Source: Ilyonectria destructans (lineage: Eukaryota > Ascomycota > Sordariomycetes > Hypocreales > Nectriaceae). Taken from it: 64,000 nucleotides of DNA. This document shows, piece after piece, positions 37,566 through 48,000 of this stretch (positions are counted from its first letter, which is position 1; each line of letters opens with the position of its first letter). The stretch lies in assembly GCA_020740775.1 (NCBI GenBank), contig JAHEWK010000005.1, positions 2,232,001 to 2,296,000 of the forward strand. The letters are read 5' to 3'. Below the pieces are notes generated by a model, which saw only the letters and a list, made by a program, of their open reading frames with translations, was not told where the DNA came from and did not search any database. Made by a program: the position numbers and the translations under genes.

Positions 37566-40341
37566 CTAGGACGGGAACCGCGAAAATTAAACTCGACTCT
37601 AGTCTCTGGATCAAGGCGATGGATGGGTGGCTTTTGGACCCCCGGCAGCGGAAGAGCGGGAAAGCGGGAAGCCAGCCAGCTTGGACGCCCGTTCCCTGCG
37701 GGTCAGACCAGACCACCAGACAAACAAGCCAACAAGCCAGCCAGATCAGCTAGATCAGCCAGCCAGGCCAGCCAGATTAGCCAGGCCAGCCAGCCCAAGC
37801 AGCTAGACGAACCAGCCCAGTAGGCGGCAGATCCAGCCTGGGCGGCAGATGGTGAGGGATGACAGGGACGGCCGGATGGGGTGATGTGCAGCCTGCAAGG
37901 TCGCTCGATTGCCTGCCGGAGTCCAGGAAAATAAAATCAATATGCCCACGATGACCAGCAGCGGGCGGCAGCTCCAGGTTGTCACGGGTTCGGGGGTTTC
38001 GAGACCCGCGTCTGAGTCTAGTAAGCTGAGCCCTGATCTGTGGTGCAAGACTGAGTGAGTAAGTGAGGGAGTGAAGGAGGAGAGAGAGACAAGCAAGGCG
38101 AGAGGCCACGCCTGGAAGCCGCCTCAGAGCCACCTCAGGCCAGACCGGGAGACTAGAAGGAGGGGGCGGAGCGAATGAGAGTTATAGGATAGCCACGGCG
38201 CGGCGAATGGTGCTGGGTAATGCTGGGAACATTACAGGTTAATAGGACCATCGATCTGTGGGCGATGGGCGATAGCGACGCATCGACGGCACAGCGGGAG
38301 CTAGGGCGTGGATATGTGCGCAAGTAAGAGCGTTTGGGTTCCTAGCGAAAGTGTATTAGGCGCCGGGGTTCGACGGATAAGACCATTGCTTGACGTACAT
38401 AGGCATCCGTACATACCTGGGTATGTCATTCCCCAGGGCAGTGCAGTGGGCACGGTGGCCGTTGGCCGTAGGCAGGTACCTGGTGGCCTGCTTGCTTGGC
38501 GGAGTCGGAATGGACACAGAGTTCGACCAGGAGGTGTGAGAGGAGAAAGAGGAGTGTGAGAGCGTGAGAGCGTGAGAGTGTGGGGAAAATAATGGAGAAG
38601 TCGTATGGGGGCTAAAGAGGCAGGCTGGTACTTAAGTTACTTCTTGCCCCAAAAGTCCGTACTTGAACGGCAAGGCAGTAGCAATTTGAGAGGAAGGAAG
38701 TAGGCAGGTAATAAGGCCGAGCAGGAGGGACCACTTTGAGGTCGACGATGGCGAGTAAAAACCACCACAACGCGAGGACTCGGGACTCAGGACTAGCGCA
38801 GCGACGAGTGCCGAGCGACGAATCCGAGGGTATGGACGGTAATGTTGAACGGTAATGTGAACGGACAATTATTATGGCGGCCTCTTTGGGGGGAGGGGCG
38901 AAATGGGAAGAACCCAGAGGGACGGGAATGCCACGCCAAAGACACTCCCGACTGCCTGATGGACTATCTGCTCTGATCTGGGACTCTTGGGCAGCGCCAT
39001 CTCACACACGGGCCCGGTTCCAAGCCCGGGCAACCCTGCTACCTTTGCTACTTACAGCAACTATTCCCCGATATGTGGGCATCGCCCGTTCTCTCTCATG
39101 CTTCTCATGTCTCTCTCGTCCCTTCCAAAGTACTCGCGGACAATAAATCGGCAATCTATCCCCAGCAAATTAGCTAAGCCTTTTGCGCATAGACAAAGTC
39201 CAGCCCGCAAGAGCAACAGCCAAGAAAGGGAAAGCAAAGTTTACGCCGCCCCCCTCCCCCGGGTCCAACTCGAAAGGAAGGCGAGCATGGGGGAAACATG
39301 GACAGGAAAAGAGAAAACAGGTCCAGCAAAACGGCCTACGTCGTGAAAAGGAAACCCCAACCAACTACGAATGGAGCCAGCGAAGGCGGCGCAATGCAGA
39401 CCGACGAACGGGGTCGAAAAGAGGACCCTGTGGTCAGTTGCAAGCCGATTTCGCCATGATGAATCTGCGTGTGCTGCTGCGTGTGCTCTTGTAGGTCCGC
39501 GGGGGTCGAGCGCGCTACCGTCTGCTGGCACTAATATTAACTGAACCCTTGGGATGCCAGATCTGGCTTTCTCTAGCTCGGTACGGCGTCTTGGCTTTCG
39601 TCGTCATGTCATCTCAGCGCTTACCCATCATGACACTCGAGATCGGCACACGGAACACTGAACAAGGCGCTGACGACGAGGAAAGAGGTACTACGCTGGC
39701 GGGAATGTAACCTTCCCCACTACGACAAACCGCACAAACCGCGGCTTCATCGTCTGTCCCCTCTTCTCCTCTTTTATTCTCCTTCTTGCAGCCATTCATA
39801 TCATACCATCCCGCCTCGTCCCGTCCCGTCCCCCAAGCCCGACACCCTAAGTAAACCCTCGCACTCTCCTCGCTTTGGCCTCACTGTCATCCAAAAATCA
39901 AGGAAAGCGAGTCCTGTTGACCTCATTACGTACCGACGCTACCGGAGATACCGACTGCCAAGTGCTCATTCCCCGCCCCATCCCACGTCGAGTCGACCTC
40001 TCGCATTCCTCCCCAGTCTTGAGACTCGCCCTCATTACCAACCAGCACTGGCCTGTGTCCAACGTCCAAGTCCCGAGCCATAACCTACAAATCCACCCTC
40101 AGCACTACGGCTGCCATGGGAAAGGCATCACCCTCATCCCCACTATTTGATCCAAACCTGCTCGTCGACTCCCTGATTACCATGTTTTCACTCCTGCGAC
40201 CCCCAAAGTCCCAGGGGTCCAGAGTCGTCAAACCTGGATCACACACATAGGTGTCCTCCACTATTTCCCACATAATATTACTCCTCCACCGATGCTGTCG
40301 ATTATTCCGAGTTACCATGTCGCACTCTCCCAGCCAAGCGA
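37566..40341. other. Intergenic region, 2.8 kb
   Basis: Promoter side of the transcription factor (-) and the 3' side of the acetyltransferase-like gene (-). No supportable gene. It contains a CCAG-rich repeat (37707-37820), a short GTGAGAGC tandem (about 38554-38582) and pyrimidine-rich DNA near 39830-40120. Frames such as 38874-39146 (+) have no recognisable domain. Confidence 0.55.
37707..37820. repeat. Degenerate CCAG-rich tandem repeat
   Basis: A run of short units, mostly (A/G)CCAG with ATCAG or ATTAG variants, repeated over about 110 bases upstream of the transcription factor gene. It lies in the likely promoter or leader. Direct counting shows no fixed longer period. Confidence 0.75.
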
Positions 40342-42141
40342 TCAACTCTTCAACTCCTCACCTGCAATGCGTCTCTGTTCAGACTCCAGCAAGGACTCAA
40401 TCTTGTCCATGGTCAACTCCAGCAAGTCCTCTGCCTGCCCCCTACTCACTACGCCTTCTTCATAGGAGACATTGACCACCGTATCGCCCCCCCTGACCCC
40501 GGCCACGTTGAATACGAAACCCCGACTGCCTACATTGCCGTTGACGGTTGCTGCCGAAAACTGCATGTCCTCGATTCCCCACCGCGGTTGCTCTACCTGC
40601 TCCTCTCCCGTCGCCCCACTCGTTTGGACAGTAAACGCGCCCAGATTTGAAACCAAGAACGACTTGCTGGTAACTCGGCCCATCCCTTCAAGTGCCTTGT
40701 TCACAAAGCTCTCGAGATCGCCCCCTAGCAACGTCCCTGCCATCCACGACCTCATGAATTTGTTGGGAATGTGTTTCTGCATCGATCGTCGATAGGACCG
40801 GGCCAGCTTCCAGGTCGTCTCAGCGTTAACAGATGGGATGTCGTCCAACTTGCCACTCTTGCCACTGTGCTTGGCCACAATGCTTCGGTAATACCCGAGC
40901 CAGTGCGTATGGAAGCTACCACCAACGGCGTTCATCATCACTCCATCGCTAGCAAGTACGCCACTGAGCTTGGGCATCCGGATATAAGGCCGAATATCGA
41001 AGGCATACCGAGAGCAGCCAATCTTTTCCTGGGGAAAGAGGTCAACGGAAAACGTCGCCAGCAGCATCACCGTGAAGAGTGCGGTGAAGGTAGTTCCATT
41101 CACTCGGCAAGCTGCGAGAACAGCAGACATTTTGCACGCCGGAATTCGAAGAGACGAGACACGAGTGACGGTGCGCCTTTCAGGCGGTGCGACCTCAGTA
41201 ATTGACGCGAAGTATGGTTTTGCGGGCTGCAAACTGGTAAAGAGGAGTGTGAATCCAAACATGAGGCTGACCAAGGAACGCTTGATTTGTCCCCAGATTA
41301 ACTCCGGGATAGAGGCTTTATGGTCAGAGAGACTCATGGGTTCCGGGAATAACGAGGCTGTGTTTGGGTCAATAGTGATGATTGGGTCAACCGATACCAG
41401 CCCTACAGGCGGGAGCGAATTGAGCCCCCGAAGTAAGGTCCGGTGGAAGACAATACCCGAGTTGGCGTCGGCCACGAGATGATGCAAAACGAAGACGACA
41501 TCACGACCCCCTACCACATATACTCTCCACCACGGGCGGCCAGGATCTTCTTCGAACCACTCCCATTTGTTGTGCAGCTTCTCAAAGAAGTCGGCGTCGG
41601 CGTTATCGACGTCGTCGACAAACTCGATACACTGGTCAAGGTCGATGCTGTGCAACATGCCAATATGCAAGTGGTGGCTGTCGTCGTTGGGTGACGGCTG
41701 TACAACCCCAACAATGCGGAGCGCCGAGTGAGCCTCAACGACGGTCCGAAGGGCGGCGGTGATGGCGGGTCGGGAGAGCCGATCTCCCTGGTCCGGTCCG
41801 GCGGGAGCATAACGGGCTGACACAAGGATGTTGGACTGGATTCCGAGGCGATGGAACATGAAGAACATGCGGTCATAGAAGCCTGTGATGTGAACTTCGG
41901 TTAGCCGTGGCCCTCCCCTTGGAGCGGCTTTTGTTGGGGAGGGTGGACTTGCTGGACTCGCGGACCAGGGTGAATGCGCTGTTGTGGCCGGCCATGACTG
42001 CGAGCTGGACGGTTCAGGCTCTTTGGATTTTTGGTCAAAGATTAAGGGAGACACACAGATGCAGAATGAGACAGCAGAGGATCGACTGTTGGACGACATA
42101 AAAGAGGAAGCTGGTCGACGAGTTGGCGAGAACCGGGACAA
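40342..42141 (-). CDS. Alcohol acetyltransferase-like protein (AATase family), up to 599 aa
   Basis: A single open frame. From about residue 80 it reads as a BAHD/condensation-fold acyltransferase of the fungal alcohol acetyltransferase family: an N-terminal FMFHRLGIQSNI segment, the catalytic HHLVADANSG (HHxxxDxxxG in place of HHxxxDG), and a C-terminal FDIRPYIR (a relative of the DFGW-side motif) and FVFNVAGVRGGD segment. Such enzymes move an acetyl or acyl group from CoA to an alcohol or amine; the substrate cannot be told. The first 80 residues are Ser/Pro/Ala-rich and unlike the family, so the true start may be internal or an upstream intron may be missed. A GTGAGG sequence near the end (about 40362) could also be a donor giving another C-terminus. 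Confidence 0.75.
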   Translation of the reverse strand: MSRFSPTRRPASSFMSSNSRSSAVSFCICVSPLIFDQKSKEPEPSSSQSWPATTAHSPWSASPASPPSPTKAAPRGGPRLTEVHITGFYDRMFFMFHRLGIQSNILVSARYAPAGPDQGDRLSRPAITAALRTVVEAHSALRIVGVVQPSPNDDSHHLHIGMLHSIDLDQCIEFVDDVDNADADFFEKLHNKWEWFEEDPGRPWWRVYVVGGRDVVFVLHHLVADANSGIVFHRTLLRGLNSLPPVGLVSVDPIITIDPNTASLFPEPMSLSDHKASIPELIWGQIKRSLVSLMFGFTLLFTSLQPAKPYFASITEVAPPERRTVTRVSSLRIPACKMSAVLAACRVNGTTFTALFTVMLLATFSVDLFPQEKIGCSRYAFDIRPYIRMPKLSGVLASDGVMMNAVGGSFHTHWLGYYRSIVAKHSGKSGKLDDIPSVNAETTWKLARSYRRSMQKHIPNKFMRSWMAGTLLGGDLESFVNKALEGMGRVTSKSFLVSNLGAFTVQTSGATGEEQVEQPRWGIEDMQFSAATVNGNVGSRGFVFNVAGVRGGDTVVNVSYEEGVVSRGQAEDLLELTMDKIESLLESEQRRIAGEELKS

Positions 42142-42433
42142 GTGCCTCGAGGGAGGGGTACGTTCTGCTTCAATTTCTCATGTGGCCGACTTAGGATGCA
42201 TCGCTTCCAGCACATTGGCCCAATCGAATGGGAAACTACGAAGGGAGTCTGATATGCAAAATGACTTGTTCATCAGCTGTGACAGGGTCCAGCAGGAGGG
42301 AAGGCCGGCTAGACCCCGAAGACTGTTCAGACTAGACCATGTAAGCGAGGGAATGAGGGTTTGGGCCTGCGGAACGGGCCACACAGGATCCCAAGACGGA
42401 CGGAGAGTGGTTCGAAAACGACAGAGGGACCCG

Positions 42434-42463
42434 AGAGGACTGCAGAGGACTGCAGAGGACTGC
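42434..42463. repeat. Tandem 10-base repeat, 3 copies
   Basis: AGAGGACTGC is repeated three times without mismatch, with CTGCAG at each junction. It sits about 300 bases upstream of the acetyltransferase-like gene start. Confidence 0.85.
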
Positions 42464-42671
42464 AGAAGAGCTGAACGGAACTACATATGCAGAAGAACCG
42501 TGGCCATGGTAGAGGAGAGGAGGGGGGAGTGGAGGGAAAGCCAAGGCGCCGTCGGGGTCTAACAGGCTATGACAGGCCATGACATGACCGGGGAGAGTGG
42601 TAGAGTCGCCTGGCAGCACCCGATACGACGGTTGATGACGGTGAGTGGTCCACTTGGAGTCTCGGCGTGGA

Positions 42672-42703
42672 CCGCTTGGCCGCTTGGTCGCTTGGCCGCG
42701 TGG
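42672..42703. repeat. Tandem 8-base repeat, 4 copies
   Basis: CCGCTTGG appears four times in a row with single-base changes in the third (T for C) and fourth (G for T) copies. No function can be assigned. Confidence 0.7.
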
Positions 42704-43930
42704 CGACGGGGAACTAAGCTAGGATTTGGTGTGTTTAACCTGAATGCTGGGTCTGTTTTGCGCAGGTCGGTTAAGTACTGCGTAGTACACTACTGTAAGT
42801 CCTAAGTGGCATTGCCAACTGGTGACACCACGCTGTTGGACTGTGACACGGACGCTGTGCTCGCAGAACGGAGCGGCGGTTGCAGATCCGGCAGCGCTTC
42901 CGTGGGTGCGAACGGTTCGCGGGGCCCTAATAATAAGGACCCTTAAGGTAACAAGAAACACCCCAAAAAGCGCCCTAACGTAAGCCATCGCGCCTCGGCC
43001 CGCCCTCCACTTGCCAATGTTTATCTCGCTCAAGGTGCGTCAGAGAGTGTCACCGGCCAGTCACCACATGTCACGGCACACCACCGCACATCTTGCCTGC
43101 GTCTCTGCGCTCTGCGCTCCGCGCTCCATCTTCTCCATCGAAATCTGCTTTTGCGGGAAATGCTTCGTGACGTGACCCTGGTGGCTTCCACTCGCCGGCT
43201 GACTCGGGTCGGGTGAGACAACAGAACCTGCATCTATGGCGCGTGCGGCCTGCAGCAAGCCCGCCTGAATCGAGACAAAGAGCCGACACGGGCCGGAAGA
43301 ATACGACACGGGCCGGGAGTCTGCGTTTGTTGCGTGCGTTCCTTTCTTTTGCAGTTTCACCTGTGGATGCGTACGTAAAATTAGCATCAAAGGACGTCAT
43401 AAACAAAGAGTCTAAAAGAAACATCGTTTTTTGCGCGCCCGCCTCGACGACGTGGAGATGCCCGCCGACTGGGTTCTTCAGAATGGGGGGTCATCCGCTA
43501 GCCGTGATGCCCTCTAACGTGCTTCAGCTGCCTCGTTCCCTGCCCTGACTGAACCTGTTCTGGGGCTGCCAGATGCGCCATCGATTCACTGTCGCTACTT
43601 GCATCCAGTTCGACCCAACTACGAACCAGAGTCGGTTTTCGAAATGAATCACGGTCCATAGCTTGCACATGATGGTGCTCAGGAGGCCATGGCTGGTGTT
43701 TGCCCTTTGTCAGTCGCATTGATGGTCCTCTGGCCCTTCCACTCCAGAGTTTGGCAATCAAAGACTCACCTTCCTAAACCTCGAAATATATCCATGTGTC
43801 ACCTTGGCCGCATTGCTGCCTTCGATTTGTCCGTCTACTCCAGCTTCTCCATCATCCAGCTTTAGCGTCTCTACCGTCACTCTCCAGCATCATTTCTTCT
43901 CTTTATAGATACTCTTTGCTTATATCAGGT

Positions 43931-45274
43931 ATGGCAGCGGGTGTGCCGATTTCGTCTCGTCTTTGCTCAATGACTGCCGTTCGGTGCCCTGTCAGGCTGA
44001 CAGACTTGGCCAACGAGCTCATCCTGGCTATTCTGGAGTTCTGTCCCGATTTGGCGTCTCTTCTGAACGCCTCGCATGCCCATCCCACTATATACCACTT
44101 GTTTCGCGCATATCACAATCACCTTGCCACCCGAGTTTTAAAGAACGAGCTCCCAGAGGAGGTATATACACATGCTGGGGTCGCTTTCCTCGCTGGCAAA
44201 CTGACCATGAAGAACCTCGACAACCTCAGCCTTGACGACATCAGCCATGGGGTCCGGAAAATCACAAACTGCAGGGACACAGGTTCCTTTCACAACCTCG
44301 ATATGTCTTCGGCCCTCTCAGTTTCAAGACTGCACCGCAAGGTGGTTGATCTCGCCGACGTCTGCTTTCGCGAATGCGCCGAAACCCGAGAGCAGAACTT
44401 CGCCCCGTTCCGAGACTCCCTGACCACGCGACGGCCGTCCAAAACCGAACAGATTCGGATTCAACAAGCTATATACCTCTTTGAGATTCTACGGATCTTC
44501 TGTCAGGAGATGTATGTGGGGGGAGATCAGCCCCAGGCTTACTACGTCGACCTCTACTTCAAGCTCGGAGAACTGCATCTGAACTTGACGGAAAACACGC
44601 TGGCGCCATGGGAGATGTACCAGGTGATTGCAATCCAGTCCTTCTTCAGACGAGTGTTGCACGGCTTTGGTGAGTTTCACACCCCCTTCTCCCTTGGAGA
44701 GCGAATTGCTGATCCATGCCTTGTAGGACGAGATGAGTACCGCAGCGAGCGGGTGATGCCCGGCTTTCTGAGTTACGGGATCCCTTTCCTCCACAAGGCC
44801 ATCTGTGAAACCGATCCTTCGGAGCGCGACAGTTTCCTCCATCAGCATGAGCAAGACATTCTTGACAAACCAATACATGGAATTGGCATGGTGCTCTCCA
44901 GAGGTGCTAGACACACATGGACCCGGAAGCAACTCAAACCCCTCGACGAATATAAACCATTTTGGACCGGCGACGTAACGGGCATTCAGATGTGGAAAAG
45001 GATCGAGGCCAAGCAGCTTACCATGTCCACCGACGACCCCGTGTGGTCTGACATGTTCGACTACGAGCTATTGCGCTTGGAAGGCCGTCTTGATCTTTGG
45101 AGCGCTGCGCTATGGGATGATGCTCGTTGGGAGGACATTGAGCCAACACTACGCCTTCCTGAGCCAGAATGCTGGGCTGGAATCCAACATCACTCCGAGC
45201 CTATGGAAATGACGTTTCACCTTGCGAGACATCCGGATATGGCCTGGATGCGACATGAGAGTGTGGAAGGTTGA
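43931..45274 (+). CDS. F-box-like orphan protein, 428 or 447 aa
   Basis: The N-terminus (from about residue 20) reads VRLTDLANELILAILEFC followed by LASLLNASHAHPTIY, the usual Leu/Pro/Ile spacing of a fungal F-box-like motif, where the protein would bind Skp1 of an SCF ubiquitin ligase. The remainder is helical-looking, with WSDMFDYELLRLEGRLDLW and no known repeat. A probable intron at 44670-44726 (GTGAGT donor, TGCTGAT branch, TTGTAG acceptor) is 57 bases, a multiple of three, with no stop, so both spliced (428 aa) and unspliced (447 aa) forms keep the frame. The family of the C-terminal part is not known to me. The start is the ATG at 43931; ATG 43970 is also possible. Confidence 0.75.
   Translation: MAAGVPISSRLCSMTAVRCPVRLTDLANELILAILEFCPDLASLLNASHAHPTIYHLFRAYHNHLATRVLKNELPEEVYTHAGVAFLAGKLTMKNLDNLSLDDISHGVRKITNCRDTGSFHNLDMSSALSVSRLHRKVVDLADVCFRECAETREQNFAPFRDSLTTRRPSKTEQIRIQQAIYLFEILRIFCQEMYVGGDQPQAYYVDLYFKLGELHLNLTENTLAPWEMYQVIAIQSFFRRVLHGFGEFHTPFSLGERIADPCLVGRDEYRSERVMPGFLSYGIPFLHKAICETDPSERDSFLHQHEQDILDKPIHGIGMVLSRGARHTWTRKQLKPLDEYKPFWTGDVTGIQMWKRIEAKQLTMSTDDPVWSDMFDYELLRLEGRLDLWSAALWDDARWEDIEPTLRLPEPECWAGIQHHSEPMEMTFHLARHPDMAWMRHESVEG
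44670..44726 (+). other. Probable in-frame intron (3n)
   Basis: Donor GTGAGT, branch-like TGCTGATC and acceptor TTGTAG fit fungal consensus. The 57 bases translate without a stop (EFHTPFSLGERIADPCLVG), so retention would insert 19 residues. Confidence 0.65.
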
Positions 45275-45729
45275 AATGGCGTGCTTCTGTTGGAGAGTTG
45301 CTGTTTTTGTTTATACCGCGGGATCTTGTTCGCTCTTTCGGATACTGTCAGATTGTTGGGACTAGCGACCAGACAAGCATGCGTGGGTCAGATGCCAGCA
45401 TTGGCATGATATAGGAATCAGGGTAAGTTCGTCGGAAGAGTATGTTTGGCTCATACACGCTGGTGCCATAGGGATAATGCAGTTGCATTTTGTTTCAATC
45501 ACCTTGGTCATGTGGGTTTGATCCGCTTGTCATTGGACCTCCCGCGATGCAAACATAACTCTGGGTTTGTTATGGAAACTTGGCCGGCATTCTCATGGGT
45601 GGAATCCAAAGATGATGCTTCAAACTTTGGCTCTATTGAGAAAGAAGTTTCTATTCTGCAAGCTAGCGACCAGTTTGAGGCTGCAGCTTTGCCAGAGGTC
45701 AATCCGCAACAGTGCCACCAAGGATGTGC
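45275..45729. other. Convergent intergenic gap
   Basis: A 455-base gap between the F-box-like gene (+) and the aminotransferase (-), likely their 3' UTRs. Nothing else seen. Confidence 0.6.
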
Positions 45730-47226
45730 TCAAGATATGGCTACTTTAATCCTACAAAGATGTCAGTCAGATACAAGCATTCTTTTTTCACGAACTCACC
45801 TTCTCAATCCCTCTGTTACAGTTGCCGGATCTTGCGTGTACACAAGGCGAAACCACCCCGGCTTCAGCGAATGCTCTTCTCTCGGATGCAGAAACACACC
45901 CGCATCCACCAACTTCCTCGCCAGCGCAAACTCGGCGTTTGTCTCTCCTCCCAGCTCGACGGGCAGATATGGCGACAAGTCAACCCATACAAAGAACCCG
46001 GCATTGCTCCCGGACAGATACCGCACGCCCATCTCGCGCAACCCACCCGTCACATGTGCATGTGCGGCTGCGAGCTTCGTTCGCGAGGACTCAATGAAGG
46101 CGCGACACCATCGCCTATCTTCCAAAAGGGCGGTACCAATGGCGAGGCTAGCACCCGAGGGGTTGTGGAAGCGCATGACGCCCTCGATGGCGCGCAGGAC
46201 GGGTCGGCTCCGCGTGATGATGGCACCGAGGCGGAGACCCGCGGCGCCAAAGTCCTTGCTGAGACCGTATGTTACGTGGAGGAGCTCCGTGTCGATGAGA
46301 TCAGTCGCGTCGATGGAGAGGATAGAAGTAAATGGGGTGGTGTTGGGGTCGTCGGTTTTGAAGACGGAGCAGGCGTAGATTTCGTCACTCAGGAGGTGCA
46401 ATCGATGCTTTTGACAAAATTGCATGATTTTGACGAGGGTACCTCTCGGGTAGCATTTCCCTGTTGTTTGTGAGTCTTTAGTATCGAGAGCAACTGGAGG
46501 CTGGGGGTGTGACACCAACCTAGGGGGTTATTGGGGTTGACTATCAAGACCATCTTCACCTTGACACCCTCAGCATTCGACTTCTCCAACGCCTCCTCAA
46601 ACCTATCCATGACTGTTTCATCAAAGCAGTCTTCAGCATCCGTGTCCGCATACACAACCTTAGTCTGGGACTTGTTTCCAAAGTCGAGCTCGAAGCGGCC
46701 GTACACGGGTCGGCTGGTCAGCACGCCATCACCGGGGTCGGCGATACCCCATGCTAGGATGTCGTGCATGGCTGTAGCGGCGCCGACGCATTGGATCATG
46801 TCGGGTGTGATGGGTACGTGAGGTTGGAGATACTCGTTTAGGTGGGTGGCGAGGGCGCGTGGGAATTCGGCGCCGCCGGCTTGGGTGCCACGGTAGAGGA
46901 AGTGCTTGGCCGATATGGTGGCCTGGGTACGATGCCCGTGTAAGTTGGAGTTGTTACATATCAAGAAGGAGCCTGAGTTCGCCGTGTTGTTTAACTTACA
47001 TGCTTCTTCGCAAAGTCCACCACGTCGTCGGTAACCAGGACCTGTACACTCTTCAGTCTCGATAAATACTCATTGTGACGCTTCAACTTACATTCTCCGC
47101 CGTCGCAAATGAAATAACCCCAGATGGGTTGTTGTCTGGGTCGTACTGCGCTCGAGGAGCGAATCTCCAGGGTAGATCCAATGTGCGCACGGTTTGTGTT
47201 GCCCTTTTGGAGAGAAAGTCGGCCAT
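45730..47226 (-). CDS. PLP-dependent aminotransferase, ACC-synthase-like, about 420 aa
   Basis: Fold-type I aminotransferase (class I/II). Five exons on the minus strand: 47226-47092, 47041-47000, 46922-46520, 46460-45800 and a 22-base last exon 45751-45730; all joins keep frame. Visible motifs: VNPNNPLG (substrate/PLP binding), SDEIYA (Asp and Tyr contacting the cofactor), YGLSKDFGAAGLRLG with the Schiff-base Lys, and WFRLVY (C-terminal Arg for the substrate carboxylate). The order and style resemble fungal 1-aminocyclopropane-1-carboxylate synthase-like proteins, many of which do not make ACC; the substrate is unknown. The start was set at MADFLSKRA; an in-frame ATG 40 codons upstream (47346) would lengthen it to 460. 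The first intron-rich stretch has very short exons (42 bases), so the N-terminal half deserves more caution. Confidence 0.83.
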
Positions 47227-48000
47227 GATGTAGTTGACGTCGAAGATGTTTACTGCTGCCCTTTCGAAATTCTTGGTGTAAATACAGAATGCCTTCATCT
47301 CTTGAATTACTGATTTGCTGGAGCTTGGGAGGGGTTGATGAGTCATCTAAATGCATAGTGATATTCCCTCAAATTCTCTCACAGATCTCAAGAGCAATAC
47401 CACTCTATTGTCTTTTGTAAGACGTTGATGTTTTGTAAAATGTTTCTCTTTTAACCGGCTTAGGCTACTTCTCTCGTCAAAATAGACGTCCAGGGTCGGC
47501 GAGAAAGAGATTTGACATGACGTTAGGAACCCCGCCCGCTTACACAAAGGGTTGCCTTCTAACATGGAACAAATGTTCGAATGGTATTCAAAAGAGTATT
47601 GCTATTTGCACACAGGTCAAACTTCTTTACTAAAGCTGGGCTAAAGTATCTACCTACCTACCGTGTGTGTATAGCAGTCAAAGGCGGTACTAAAAATTAG
47701 ACCTAATAAATAAAATAAAATATTATTACTGTAAAAAATAAATACTAAAAGTTAGTCTTCGAAAATTGATCTTCTAAGCTGCTCTAGTAAGATATTAGAT
47801 GGTCATTAATAGGATTAATAATGTAGTCATGCGTGCAAATGGTAATAGGTATGTGTGCGAATAGCAATAGGTATGTGTGTGAATAGCAATACTGATTCAA
47901 AATCCAACTCCTAGAAATGCTAGAAACCCGCTATGATGATATCCTAACTCCGCTAGTCTCTCAAGACTGACCAGTCTATGTATAAAACCCACTCCCACGC
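47227..48000. other. AT-rich spacer upstream of the aminotransferase
   Basis: Contains the promoter side of the aminotransferase (-) and the 3' side of Met1 (-). The stretch 47690-47830 is strikingly AT-rich (TAATAAATAAAATAAAATATTATTA), unlike the GC-rich neighbours, and is followed by a 22-base imperfect tandem repeat. It may be RIP-altered or a decayed element; no coding remnant is recognised. Confidence 0.6.
47831..47894. repeat. Imperfect 22-base tandem repeat, about 3 copies
   Basis: Units begin at 47831, 47853 and 47875, each (G)TGTG(C/T)(A/G)AAT(A/G)G(C/T)AATAGGTAT-like; the differences are almost all transitions. It lies in the AT-rich spacer. Confidence 0.8.

Larger units (their letters stand above)
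42142..43930. other. Divergent promoter region, 1.8 kb
   Basis: Lies between the acetyltransferase-like gene (-) and the F-box-like gene (+). No supportable gene. Two short tandem repeats are present: AGAGGACTGC three times (42434-42463) and CCGCTTGG-type 8-mers four times (42672-42703). Confidence 0.6.

Noticed and set aside
34419..47226. A secondary-metabolite cluster
   Set aside because: No backbone synthase, P450, transporter or resistance gene is present; kept only as a low-interest observation.
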